Shown here in pieces: positions 52,986-61,158 of a DNA stretch of 64,000 nt. Under the pieces are notes generated by a model, which saw only the letters and a program-made list of their open reading frames with translations, was not told the origin of the DNA and did not search any database. This DNA comes from Leptospiraceae bacterium (lineage in GTDB: Bacteria > Spirochaetota > Leptospiria > Leptospirales > Leptonemataceae). The DNA is taken from NCBI GenBank assembly GCA_026005135.1, contig BPKM01000001.1:1-64000 (forward strand), written 5' to 3'. The position numbers and the translations under genes are program-made. Each line of letters opens with the position of its first letter. Positions within the stretch are counted from its first letter, which is position 1.

Positions 52986-53705
52986 ATGAAGAAAAAAATA
53001 TTAATTTTGTTCCTATTAATTATTTTAGTGAATGTATGTAAAGAAAAAGGTAAAGTGATAGAAACCATAGGAAAAGATAATATTACCACACAGGAATTCG
53101 AAACATATTACGAAACCTATATAGAGAAAGCATCTCGACTTGCTAATGCAGAAAAGAAAACCTTATATGAATTAATGTGTAATCCAGATAAAGTACCTCA
53201 AGATCCAGCAATACAGGAGTTAATAGCAGGTTTATATCCAGAAAATTCTTATCAGAAATTTAGAGAGATGAAAATTATAGAACAGGCAGCTATATCAGAA
53301 GGTTTTGATAAAAAGCCAGTAATAAAAAATATATTAGAACAGGTTTTATTAGAAACACTTGTAAATCTATATATGCAAGAAAAAATGCAAGAAAAAATAA
53401 AAGTATCAACAGAACAAATAGAAAAACGATGCGAAGAATTACGAAAAAAAGATAGAAGATTTAATACTATTCCCATTGATCAATGTTTAAAAATAGCAGA
53501 AGCATCTCTAAAACAAGAAATATTAAGACAGGAATATCCTAAGATTATTAACGAAATTAAAGAATCAATTCAGGTTAAAAAGAATGCACAATTTGATAAA
53601 GATAAATACTTAAAAGAAGATATTAAATTGTTTAAAGAAGCTCAAAAAATTGGTGGTTGCGAAAATCAAGAATCCTCTGATACATCAAAAGAAAATCAAA
53701 AATAA
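52986..53705 (+). CDS. putative lipoprotein related to SurA/PpiC-type chaperones
   Basis: A 239-residue protein with a lipoprotein signal (LIILVNVCKE, Cys at residue 18). The segment GKDNITTQEFETYYETYIEKAS followed by a helical region with EQAAISEGFDKKPVIKNIL resembles the N-terminal chaperone part of SurA/PrsA-type proteins; no parvulin domain follows. The rest is helical and charged, with a Cys near residue 167 and at the C-terminus. It directly follows mfd (43 bases) and ends with a strong terminator. Assistance to outer-membrane protein folding is inferred. Confidence 0.6.
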   Translation: MKKKILILFLLIILVNVCKEKGKVIETIGKDNITTQEFETYYETYIEKASRLANAEKKTLYELMCNPDKVPQDPAIQELIAGLYPENSYQKFREMKIIEQAAISEGFDKKPVIKNILEQVLLETLVNLYMQEKMQEKIKVSTEQIEKRCEELRKKDRRFNTIPIDQCLKIAEASLKQEILRQEYPKIINEIKESIQVKKNAQFDKDKYLKEDIKLFKEAQKIGGCENQESSDTSKENQK

Positions 53706-53710
53706 TAATA

Positions 53711-53737
53711 AAAGGGCTCCGAAAGGAGCTTTTTTAT
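53711..53737. terminator. terminator after the SurA-like lipoprotein gene
   Basis: GGGCTCC-gaaa-GGAGCTTTTTT forms a strong hairpin with a T-run on the plus strand, located between convergent genes. Confidence 0.85.
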
Positions 53738-54873
53738 AAATTAAGAATCGAATTATAAATTTTTTTAAATTTTTCTATAAAGTTATTAATATCCTCATTT
53801 GTTGTAAATATTCCGTAAGAAAATCGTAGTGCCTGTTGTGCTAATTGTTTATTATATCCCATTCGTAATAAATTTTGTGATGGTTGTCTTGTTCTGGATT
53901 TACAAGAACTACCTGTTGAACAAATAATACCTTCTTGATCGAGAGACATTAAAACAAAGTCTAAATCTTCTAAATCTGGAAAAATTGCATAAGTTGTATG
54001 ATAAACACGATTGGTATTTTCACCTACGATAATAGCATTACATTCTTTTTTTAAAAAAAATTCTAAATTTTGCTGAAAGTTTTTTAATTTATTATATTCT
54101 TTTTGATGTTTCATCTGCCAATCGAATGCATCTACTAAATTTTTTATTGCAATAAAATTTTCAGTGCCAGCTCTAAATTCATTTTCCTGTAATCCACCTT
54201 TAAATAGGGGTTTTACAAATTTTTTAGAAATAAAAACAGAAGAACCATAACCACCACCAATTTTATGTCCATTAATAGTACAGGCATCAAGATATTCTAA
54301 ATCAAAAATCATTTTTCCATTAATTTGAATTGTATCACTAATAAAAGGAATCTGAAGTTTTTTTGCTATTAGTCCTATCTCTTGAATTGGTTGGATTATA
54401 CCTGTTTCGTTTGATACTGCAATACAGCATATAAATGAAATTTCTTCTGGTTTTATTTGATTTTTTTCTAATATGATTTGTATATCATCTGGATTGACTT
54501 TGCCAGATGGGCTAGAAGGTAATAATAATGTTTTTATATTATAGAGTTCACATGCTCCATAAACACATTCATGTTCATAAGGAGAAACAATAGCATATGG
54601 TTTTTCTGGATTATAATAAGAATAAATCATCTGATGAACTGCTTCTGTACCTGTAGAAGTAAATATAATTTGTATATTAGATTCATAAAAATTATAATAT
54701 TGTTTTAATAGTTCTTTTAATTTTTTTCTACTATTTTCGATTAATGTAAAATTTTGCTGAGAATAATAAGATATGCCACTTGGATTAGACCAATTTTTAA
54801 AATACAATTGTAAATTTTTTTCTAAAATTTCTTTAATGGGAGGATGTGTAGAGTTATAATCTAAATAAATCAT
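53734..54873 (-). CDS. cysteine desulfurase (NifS/IscS-like)
   Basis: A 379-residue class V aminotransferase-like PLP enzyme. It has MIYLDYNSTHPP at the N-terminus, FTSTGTEAVHQMIYS, a conserved His at the start of the cofactor region, and the PLP-binding Lys in TINGHKIGGGYG (K204). The C-terminal loop STGSSCKSRT supplies the active-site Cys. It mobilises sulfur from cysteine for Fe-S clusters or thiolation. No iscU/sufE partner lies nearby. A terminator separates it from the convergent lipoprotein gene. Confidence 0.92.
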   Translation of the reverse strand: MIYLDYNSTHPPIKEILEKNLQLYFKNWSNPSGISYYSQQNFTLIENSRKKLKELLKQYYNFYESNIQIIFTSTGTEAVHQMIYSYYNPEKPYAIVSPYEHECVYGACELYNIKTLLLPSSPSGKVNPDDIQIILEKNQIKPEEISFICCIAVSNETGIIQPIQEIGLIAKKLQIPFISDTIQINGKMIFDLEYLDACTINGHKIGGGYGSSVFISKKFVKPLFKGGLQENEFRAGTENFIAIKNLVDAFDWQMKHQKEYNKLKNFQQNLEFFLKKECNAIIVGENTNRVYHTTYAIFPDLEDLDFVLMSLDQEGIICSTGSSCKSRTRQPSQNLLRMGYNKQLAQQALRFSYGIFTTNEDINNFIEKFKKIYNSILNL

Positions 54874-54915
54874 AATTACAAAAAAAGAAATAATTGGAGA
54901 GATAAAAGCAAAATA

Positions 54916-56091
54916 TTAAAAATTTTCTCGTATATATTTACATTCAGAAGTATCTAAATATTTACTTTTAAAGCAATCTGCTTCTTTATAGCGCTTTAGA
55001 GCAGTTAAAGTTTTATAAAGAATTTCGTAATAAAATGATTCCTGTAAAAAACGTTTGGGTTTTATAGAAGCAAATGATTCTAAAATTTTTAGTGAATTTT
55101 CTGGTTGATTTAACAATAAAAAGACATAGGCTGTTTCTAAATAGGCATCAATTTGAGTTTCTCTATACTCCATAGCACCTTTATATCGATCTAAAGCTAA
55201 ATATAAGTAATGTTGATTTTGGGTTTTTTGAAAAAAAATTAAATATAATCGAGCATGACTTAAAAACAAGTGATAGGTATAGGGAAAAGAAGTTGTATAT
55301 ATTAACCTGTTCCAGTAATCATTGATTTCCTGTAAATGTGTACAGAAAAATGATTTATTTTGACAATTTTCAATCAATTGAAATGGTATTGTTTTTCCTG
55401 TAAATTGAAAAATAGCAAAATGATATTTTGCGTCATCAATAAGATGATTAAGTAATTCAAGATCCCATTCTTTGGGATATGGTAAATTATTATTAATTTT
55501 TTGATTATATGTATTAAATTCGAGGTATTCTATATAATCTTTCCAGTAAATTTTTGCTTCGTCTGGAAAACATAATGCATCATAAGTTTGTTGTAAAATG
55601 TAAGGTATCAATATATTTTTATTTTCTTCTGTAATATTAGCTGGAATTTCGTAAGCATATTTTATTGCTTCTTTTAGATAAGTTAAAGCTTCTAATAAAT
55701 AAGGTTGTTTATCTTTCCAGTAAATATAGGAATTATTAAAAATATAGTTTTTATCAAAATAAAAAAAGTTATATTTTTTTAGAAAATCCCATTCATATTC
55801 TCTATCTTCCAATATATGAGTTTGAATTTGTTTGGGACATAATTTTGCCATAAGTAGTAAATCAACCTGGTTTTCTTGTAATATATTTATAGCTGGTTTA
55901 AAATAATCATTATAAGCTTTTTTAGGATTAGATTTACCTGCTTCTGGTATAGAGCTTGTTAAGTGATAAATATAAGATAAAAATTTATAGCGATTTTGAT
56001 AAATAAATGTACCACTAATTATCCAGAAAATAAGAAAAAAAAGGATATAATATTTGTATTTTAGTATTTGTTTTAAAATGATACTAAACAT
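54916..56091 (-). CDS. membrane-anchored TPR-like protein
   Basis: A 391-residue protein with a single N-terminal membrane helix (YYILFFLIFWIISGTFIYQ). The rest is helical, and several pieces fit tetratricopeptide-type pairs: LLEALTYLKEAIKYAYEIP, YLYLALDRYKGAMEYRETQIDAYLETAYVFLLLNQPENSLKILESFA and LYKTLTALKRYKEADCF. It lacks enzymatic motifs. It may be a periplasmic scaffold for a multi-protein complex. It lies 42 bases from the desulfurase gene (same strand). I do not know the family. Confidence 0.65.
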   Translation of the reverse strand: MFSIILKQILKYKYYILFFLIFWIISGTFIYQNRYKFLSYIYHLTSSIPEAGKSNPKKAYNDYFKPAINILQENQVDLLLMAKLCPKQIQTHILEDREYEWDFLKKYNFFYFDKNYIFNNSYIYWKDKQPYLLEALTYLKEAIKYAYEIPANITEENKNILIPYILQQTYDALCFPDEAKIYWKDYIEYLEFNTYNQKINNNLPYPKEWDLELLNHLIDDAKYHFAIFQFTGKTIPFQLIENCQNKSFFCTHLQEINDYWNRLIYTTSFPYTYHLFLSHARLYLIFFQKTQNQHYLYLALDRYKGAMEYRETQIDAYLETAYVFLLLNQPENSLKILESFASIKPKRFLQESFYYEILYKTLTALKRYKEADCFKSKYLDTSECKYIRENF

Positions 56092-56196
56092 AAATCAAAT
56101 AAAATATTTTATTTTTATATAGTAACGGCAATTAAATTCTTCTTACAATAATTAAAAAAAAGTGGATTCTATAATGTAAGAATAGAAAATTGTAAT

Positions 56197-56301
56197 ATGG
56201 CAAATTCAAAAACAAGAAATGTAAAAAGAAAACATCGTAAACGATTAAAAAAATTAAAAGAAAAAAGAAAATTACAAAAAATGCAGGCTAAGAAAAAATA
56301 A
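56197..56301 (+). CDS. 34-residue highly basic small protein (ribosomal bS22/AURKAIP1-COX24-like?)
   Basis: Not found by a usual length cut-off. The ATG at 56197 gives 34 residues, of which more than half are Lys or Arg: NVKRKHRKRLKKLKEKRK. The pattern resembles small ribosomal proteins of the bS22 / AURKAIP1-COX24 type, with a basic KRxHRKRLKK core. No clear ribosome binding site is seen. It lies between two unrelated genes (divergent with the TPR-like gene, 54 bases before the LolA-like gene). A short basic peptide is easily produced in AT-rich sequence, so the case rests on composition and similarity to bS22. Confidence 0.5.
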   Translation: MANSKTRNVKRKHRKRLKKLKEKRKLQKMQAKKK

Positions 56302-56355
56302 AAAATAATAGGAACATTTAAACATATAAAAAGTCTAATATAAAAAGAGGAAAAA

Positions 56356-57147
56356 ATGAATCGAATGAAGATTTATAAAAAGAGGTTTTTACCTCTTTTA
56401 TTTTTATTACTTGTTATTTCTTTATTTGCAGAAACAGAAAATCAAAAACAAGAAGAAAAACAATCAGTAGAAATTAATATAGATTCTTTTAAAAAAGAAA
56501 TTACTGAGTATTATAAACCTCCAGATTGTTTTAAATTAGTATTTAGAACAAATATTAATGTACCTGGCTATGGAGTGCAGAGTGCAGATGGTTCTGTTCG
56601 TGCAGATAATAAAAATAATAGAATTCGTATTATTTTAGTAGAAGCAAATCTTGGAATAACTTTAAGTTGGATTACAATAATCAATAATATGGCATATCTG
56701 AGTAATCCACGTCAGGAAGGTGTTATTAAATTACCCGTAGAAAAATTACAATTAGGGAGTTTAGCAAATAATAATATTCAATTACCTTTTAGTTTATTTC
56801 AGGATATTTTATTTGGTCGCTTACCAGAGGAATTAATACAATCGGAACAATGGCAATATGAAAAAAATCAATTTATTGGACAATATTTAGGGGAAGATGG
56901 TGCATTAATTATATTTTATTTTGATCCCATTGATAAAAAGCGAATACAAAAAATTGAATATAAAAAACCCATAGAAAATTATTTAGCTATAGCAAACTTC
57001 GAAGGAAAATTTTATAATACCAAATATCCAAAAGTTTTAAAAATAAAAACCTATCAAAATGCAAAGCCTTTAGAATCTATGAATATTTATTTTCACCGTT
57101 ATATCGATAATGCATGGTGTAAAAATGAATATTTTCCCATAAAATAA
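56356..57147 (+). CDS. LolA-like outer-membrane lipoprotein carrier protein
   Basis: A 263-residue protein with a signal peptide (FLPLLFLLLVISLFAE). The mature part has the fold of LolA/LolB: FRTNINVPGYGVQSADGSVRADN, IRIILVEANLGITLSWITIINNMAYLSNPRQEGVIKL and several beta-strand repeats. LolA carries lipoproteins across the periplasm from the inner to the outer membrane. The similarity is moderate and other members of the superfamily (for example DUF4292-like) are possible. Its last codons are part of the 24-bp direct repeat at 57133-57156, so the adjacent restriction island was inserted right after it. Confidence 0.65.
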   Translation: MNRMKIYKKRFLPLLFLLLVISLFAETENQKQEEKQSVEINIDSFKKEITEYYKPPDCFKLVFRTNINVPGYGVQSADGSVRADNKNNRIRIILVEANLGITLSWITIINNMAYLSNPRQEGVIKLPVEKLQLGSLANNNIQLPFSLFQDILFGRLPEELIQSEQWQYEKNQFIGQYLGEDGALIIFYFDPIDKKRIQKIEYKKPIENYLAIANFEGKFYNTKYPKVLKIKTYQNAKPLESMNIYFHRYIDNAWCKNEYFPIK

Positions 57148-57156
57148 AAAGCGGTT
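57133..57156 (+). repeat. left 24-bp direct repeat flanking the restriction-modification island
   Basis: A 24-bp sequence starting TTTCCCATAAAATAA and ending GCGGTT. The identical sequence is at 59678-59701. Here it covers the last codons of the LolA-like gene and part of its terminator. The two copies are 2.5 kb apart and enclose the restriction-modification genes and the MITE. Confidence 0.85.
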
Positions 57157-57347
57157 ATGGAATTATAGTATTTAACAAAAATGTTAGACATTATGGATAT
57201 TTAAGTTAATAAAAAAGATTTAAATGATGCTTATTTATGATTTATTGGAAAATAATAAAAAATTTTTAATCTTTATTAAAAGAAATATCGAAATAAAAAA
57301 TAAATGAAATATATTGTTTTGTAGTAAAATAGTTAAATGATAAAAAT

Positions 57348-58103
57348 ATGTATCAATTAACGAGAGAAGAACAAAGAATATTAGAAAAAATAGAAGCAAC
57401 TTATTATATGAGACCTATTTTAAATAAATTTGATAATTTGGTTAATAATAGAAAAACAAGTTGGTTGTATTCATTTAACAAGATTTATGAGATTTTAAAA
57501 GAGTCTGAAAAAGATGTCAGAAAACTTTTGAATAAAAGAAAAGAAAAAGGAGAAATAAAAGATATTAGTCAAGCATTAAAATCAATTGCAGGGAATGCCT
57601 TTTCAAATTGTTTTATATATTTGTTTTTAAAAAACAAAATTGAAGGTAATATAAAACCATATATTTATATCACATCAGAAAAATCTAAAGTCAAAGATTT
57701 TGATAAAATAGCTACAATAAATATTGGAAATGACACGCAAAAACCAGATGTTGATATTATCATCTATACTGAGAAAAAAGATAAATCTATTGATAAATGT
57801 ATTATACTATCCCTAAAAACTTCTTTAAGAGAAAGAGCTGGTCAAACATATAAATGGAAATTACTTATGGAAATTGCAACAACTGATAATCCAATAAAAA
57901 ATAAATATCATATTAAATATGATGTTTTTCAAATGCCAATTATATGTTTTGCCACGGTAAACTTTTATAATGAAATCAATAATCCACAACATAGGGGTAT
58001 GTTTAAATTTTTTGATAAAGCATTTATTGCAAAAGAAATCAAATCAGATTTTATTGCTCCACTTTCTGAGATAGTTGATTTTGTAAATGATAAACTAGGA
58101 TAA
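57348..58103 (+). CDS. type II restriction endonuclease, BsaWI-like
   Basis: A 251-residue protein. It has a PD-(D/E)xK core, KPDVDIIIY (P133-D134) and LSLKTSLRERAGQTYKWK (S155-x-K157). The Ser-Leu-Lys-Thr-Ser-x-Arg-Glu-Arg-x-Gly-Gln-Thr-x-x-Trp-Lys signature is what I associate with the BsaWI family (recognition W^CCGGW). The site specificity is a guess from similarity only. It is followed 5 bases later by a DNA methyltransferase and is part of an island inserted after the LolA-like gene. The host's low GC content would make a CCGG-containing site rare. Confidence 0.7.
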   Translation: MYQLTREEQRILEKIEATYYMRPILNKFDNLVNNRKTSWLYSFNKIYEILKESEKDVRKLLNKRKEKGEIKDISQALKSIAGNAFSNCFIYLFLKNKIEGNIKPYIYITSEKSKVKDFDKIATINIGNDTQKPDVDIIIYTEKKDKSIDKCIILSLKTSLRERAGQTYKWKLLMEIATTDNPIKNKYHIKYDVFQMPIICFATVNFYNEINNPQHRGMFKFFDKAFIAKEIKSDFIAPLSEIVDFVNDKLG

Positions 58104-58108
58104 TATTT

Positions 58109-59464
58109 ATGTTAGCAGAAAATTATAGTTTTTCAAATTCTAATTATAAGTCATTGGATTTGTTCAAATTAGTAGCAAATAATTTAAATGTATATAAAAA
58201 TGAGGATAAATTATATTTTAAACCAAAAGATGTAAAAGAATGGTTTTATGAATGGGATTTCAAAGAATATAATCCCAATATTTATTCACATGGATTTCAT
58301 CAATATCCAGCAAAATTTATACCACAATTAGCTAGAAAACTACTTAGATTATTTACCAATGAAAATAGTGTTGTTCTTGATATTTTTATGGGTTCTGGAA
58401 CAACGTTAATTGAGAGTATTCTTTTAAATAGAAAACTAGCTATAGGTATTGAATTAAATCCTTTTGCATGTTTTATGGCAAAGGTAAAAACAACTTTAAT
58501 TAATCCAGATGTTTTATTAAGACAATTTTATGTTTTAAAAACATTATTTTTTCAAAAAAAAGATTACGAAATATATACTTTTCATAATATAGAATATTGG
58601 TTTAAAGAAAAACAAATAATGGACTTATCTAAATTAAGAGAAATTATAATGAGTTTAGAAGAACATGATATTAGAGATTTCTTTTTACTTTGTATGAGTG
58701 AGGTAGTTAGAAGAGTTTCTTTAACGAATCATAATGGTTTTAAATTGCACCGCGATAAAGAAAAAATAAAAGATAGTTTTAATCCAGATGTATTTGGATA
58801 TTTTGAAAATGTTTCTATAAGAAATATAAATCTTATGAAAGACTTTTTTTATAAAGCATTAAATTCAAAAACTGAGGTAAAAATCATATTTGGAGATTCT
58901 CGTAAGAAGCAAAATATTGAAAGTAATAGTATTGACTTTATCCTTACTTCACCTCCCTATGGAGATTCGCGAACCACTGTAGCATATGGCCAATTTTCAA
59001 GACTTCCATGGCAATGGATTAAAAATGATAAAAATATTTATAAATTAGATGAAAAACTATTAGGAGGTAAAATAAAAAGTTATTTAAAATGGGAAATTTT
59101 AGAATATTCAAATACATTAAAATTACAATATAGTGAAATAAAAACTAAGGATTACAAAAGAGCTAAAGAAGTTATATCATTTTATATGGATCTATATGAA
59201 TCATTATTAAGAGCTTATGATTATTTAAAGAAAGACAAATATTTTGTTATTGTAAGTGGTAATAGAACAGTTAAAAAAGTATTTCTGAGGACAGATTTAA
59301 TCATAAGTGAGATGGCTGAAAAAATAGGATTTAAGACAGAAAAAATTTTATATAGAAATATAATAAATAAAAGAATGCCACTAAAAAATTCACCAACAAA
59401 CGTAAAAGGAGAGTTGTCAAATACTATGTTAAAAGAAAATATAATTTTTTTGCGAAAAGAGTAA
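58109..59464 (+). CDS. DNA methyltransferase of the restriction-modification pair
   Basis: A 451-residue SAM-dependent DNA methyltransferase. It has HGFHQYPAKFIPQLARKLLRLF and the SAM-binding motif VLDIFMGSGTTLIESIL (D91-T99). The catalytic motif TSPPYGDSRTT is at 280-290 (Ser-Pro-Pro-Tyr, typical of N4-cytosine or some N6-adenine methyltransferases). The YPAKFIP segment is common in this family. It protects the host from the endonuclease encoded just upstream. The stop at 59464 is followed 15 bases later by a MITE-like element. Confidence 0.9.
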   Translation: MLAENYSFSNSNYKSLDLFKLVANNLNVYKNEDKLYFKPKDVKEWFYEWDFKEYNPNIYSHGFHQYPAKFIPQLARKLLRLFTNENSVVLDIFMGSGTTLIESILLNRKLAIGIELNPFACFMAKVKTTLINPDVLLRQFYVLKTLFFQKKDYEIYTFHNIEYWFKEKQIMDLSKLREIIMSLEEHDIRDFFLLCMSEVVRRVSLTNHNGFKLHRDKEKIKDSFNPDVFGYFENVSIRNINLMKDFFYKALNSKTEVKIIFGDSRKKQNIESNSIDFILTSPPYGDSRTTVAYGQFSRLPWQWIKNDKNIYKLDEKLLGGKIKSYLKWEILEYSNTLKLQYSEIKTKDYKRAKEVISFYMDLYESLLRAYDYLKKDKYFVIVSGNRTVKKVFLRTDLIISEMAEKIGFKTEKILYRNIINKRMPLKNSPTNVKGELSNTMLKENIIFLRKE

Positions 59465-59479
59465 TCTTTTTTATTTATT

Positions 59480-59657
59480 GGTTCTGTTGCGTAAAAATTA
59501 ATTATTTGCTATTTATAAAGATATTTATCAACATTCTTAGATAATTTTTCGTAATATGAAAAAATATTGAGTTTTTAAACATATGTTAGTAATATTTGAA
59601 AAAGATTTCGTTTTTATAAAAAATTATGCTATAAAATGGGGGTTATGCAACAAAGCC
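59480..59657. mobile_element. 178-bp MITE-like element with IS-type ends
   Basis: It begins GGTTCTGTTGCGTAA and ends TTATGCAACAAAGCC, an imperfect inverted repeat of about 15 bases. The ends are of the GGnnnTGTTGC type found in IS6- and IS5-group elements. Flanks are TATTTATT and TATCTATT, a near-perfect 8-bp duplication (one mismatch). There is no coding sequence inside. It could be a deletion derivative of a larger insertion sequence and may have a role in acquiring the island. Confidence 0.6.
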
Positions 59658-59677
59658 TATCTATTGACTGCTTTTTA

Positions 59678-59701
59678 TTTCCCATAAAATAAAAAGCGGT
59701 T
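59678..59701 (+). repeat. right 24-bp direct repeat flanking the restriction-modification island
   Basis: Identical to 57133-57156. Its first 15 bases are the same as the final codons of the LolA-like gene. The remainder is the first half of the terminator at 59690-59717, so the original gene order was LolA-like gene, terminator, gltD. Confidence 0.85.
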
Positions 59702-59717
59702 CCCATAACCGCTTTTT
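59690..59717. terminator. terminator shared by the LolA-like gene (ancestral) and gltD
   Basis: AAAAAGCGGTT-cccat-AACCGCTTTTT forms a perfect hairpin with T-runs on both strands, adjacent to the end of gltD. Confidence 0.85.
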
Positions 59718-61158
59718 ATTTTTTTATACTTAATAAATATTCATCAACGACGTCTGCACATTTTCTACCTTCGGAAATTGCCCATACAATTAAAGATTGT
59801 CCTCTTCTAACATCTCCACAGGCAAAAATTCCTGGAACAGTGGTTTTAAAATGATCTCCTCCAATTCCAAAAGAAGCTTTAATATTTCCATATTCGTCGA
59901 ATTCTACACCAATTTCTTTTAATTGATCTAATATGGGAGCTTTTTTGGGACCACTAAAACCAATTGCAATAAAAACTAAATCTGCTGGAAGTTCAAATTC
60001 TGTATTTGGAATATCGATAATTTCTTTTCTGGATTTTTTTATTACTTCATTTCCATATACTGCTACTACATGTCCATTTTTACCTTTAAATCCCTTTGTC
60101 TGAGAAGCCCATCTTCTAATTACACCTTCTTCCTGAGATGTTGATGTCCTTAAAATTCGAGGATAAAAGGGCCAGGGATCACTTTCGCTTCTTGTTTGGG
60201 GAGGAACTGGATTGTAATCTAATTGAGTAACAGATTTTGCTCCTTGACGATTTGCTGTTCCAATACAATCAGAAGCTGTATCTCCACCACCTATAACAAT
60301 AACATGTTTATCTTTTGCATCAATTGGATTATCGATTTTATCCCCTGCAACCATTCTATTGGCTTGAATTAAATAATCCATTGCATAATAAATACCTTTT
60401 AAATCTGCTCCAGGAACATTTAATTTTCTTGGTTCTTCTGCTCCCATAGCAAGGATAATAGCATCAAATTCTTCTCTTAATTGTTGAATGGTTATATCAA
60501 CTCCAACATTTACATTGGTTTTAAATTTAACCCCTTCCATTTTTAATTGTTCTAAACGTCGGTCAATACGCCATTTTTCCATTTTAAAATCTGGTATTCC
60601 ATATCGTAAGAGACCACCTATACGATCTTCTCTTTCGAATACTGTTACACTATGTCCTTTTCTTGCTAATTGTTGAGCTGCTGCAAGACCTGCTGGACCA
60701 GAACCTACAACTGCTATTTTTTTCCCCGTTAGAAATTGAGGAGGTAAAGGTTCTACCCATCCTTCTTCAAATCCTCTATCAATAATGGTTCTTTCTATAT
60801 TTTTTATTGCAACTGGATTATCTATTAAACCAAGAGTACATGCATATTCACAGGGTGCAGGGCATAACATACCAGTAAATTCTGGAAAATTGTTAGTAAA
60901 ATGTAATCGATTTAATGCTTCTTTCCATAATCCATGATAAACTAAATCATTCCATTCTGGAATTAAATTATCAACAGGACAACCTGTATCTCCCTGGCAG
61001 AAAGGTATACCACAATCCATACATCTTGCACCTTGTATGCGTGCAGTGGTATCATCATAAGGGGTTTCGAATTCTTTAAAATGTTTAACCCGTTTTTCTA
61101 CTGGTTCTCTTGGTATATCTGAACGTTTATATTCTAAAAAACCTGTTATTTTACCCAT
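59716..61158 (-). CDS. gltD: glutamate synthase small subunit
   Basis: A 480-residue FAD-dependent oxidoreductase. The N-terminal Fe-S region has CMDCGIPFCQ and CPVDN and CPAPCEYACTLG. It then has the FAD motif VVGSGPAGLAAAQQLARKGHSVTVFE, the NAD(P)H motif VIGGGDTASDCIG and the C-terminal GIFACGDVRRGQSLIVWAISEGRKCA. It supplies electrons from NADPH to the large subunit for making two glutamates from glutamine and 2-oxoglutarate. It overlaps gltB by 8 bases (61151-61158), as expected for a coupled pair. Confidence 0.97.
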   Translation of the reverse strand: MGKITGFLEYKRSDIPREPVEKRVKHFKEFETPYDDTTARIQGARCMDCGIPFCQGDTGCPVDNLIPEWNDLVYHGLWKEALNRLHFTNNFPEFTGMLCPAPCEYACTLGLIDNPVAIKNIERTIIDRGFEEGWVEPLPPQFLTGKKIAVVGSGPAGLAAAQQLARKGHSVTVFEREDRIGGLLRYGIPDFKMEKWRIDRRLEQLKMEGVKFKTNVNVGVDITIQQLREEFDAIILAMGAEEPRKLNVPGADLKGIYYAMDYLIQANRMVAGDKIDNPIDAKDKHVIVIGGGDTASDCIGTANRQGAKSVTQLDYNPVPPQTRSESDPWPFYPRILRTSTSQEEGVIRRWASQTKGFKGKNGHVVAVYGNEVIKKSRKEIIDIPNTEFELPADLVFIAIGFSGPKKAPILDQLKEIGVEFDEYGNIKASFGIGGDHFKTTVPGIFACGDVRRGQSLIVWAISEGRKCADVVDEYLLSIKK

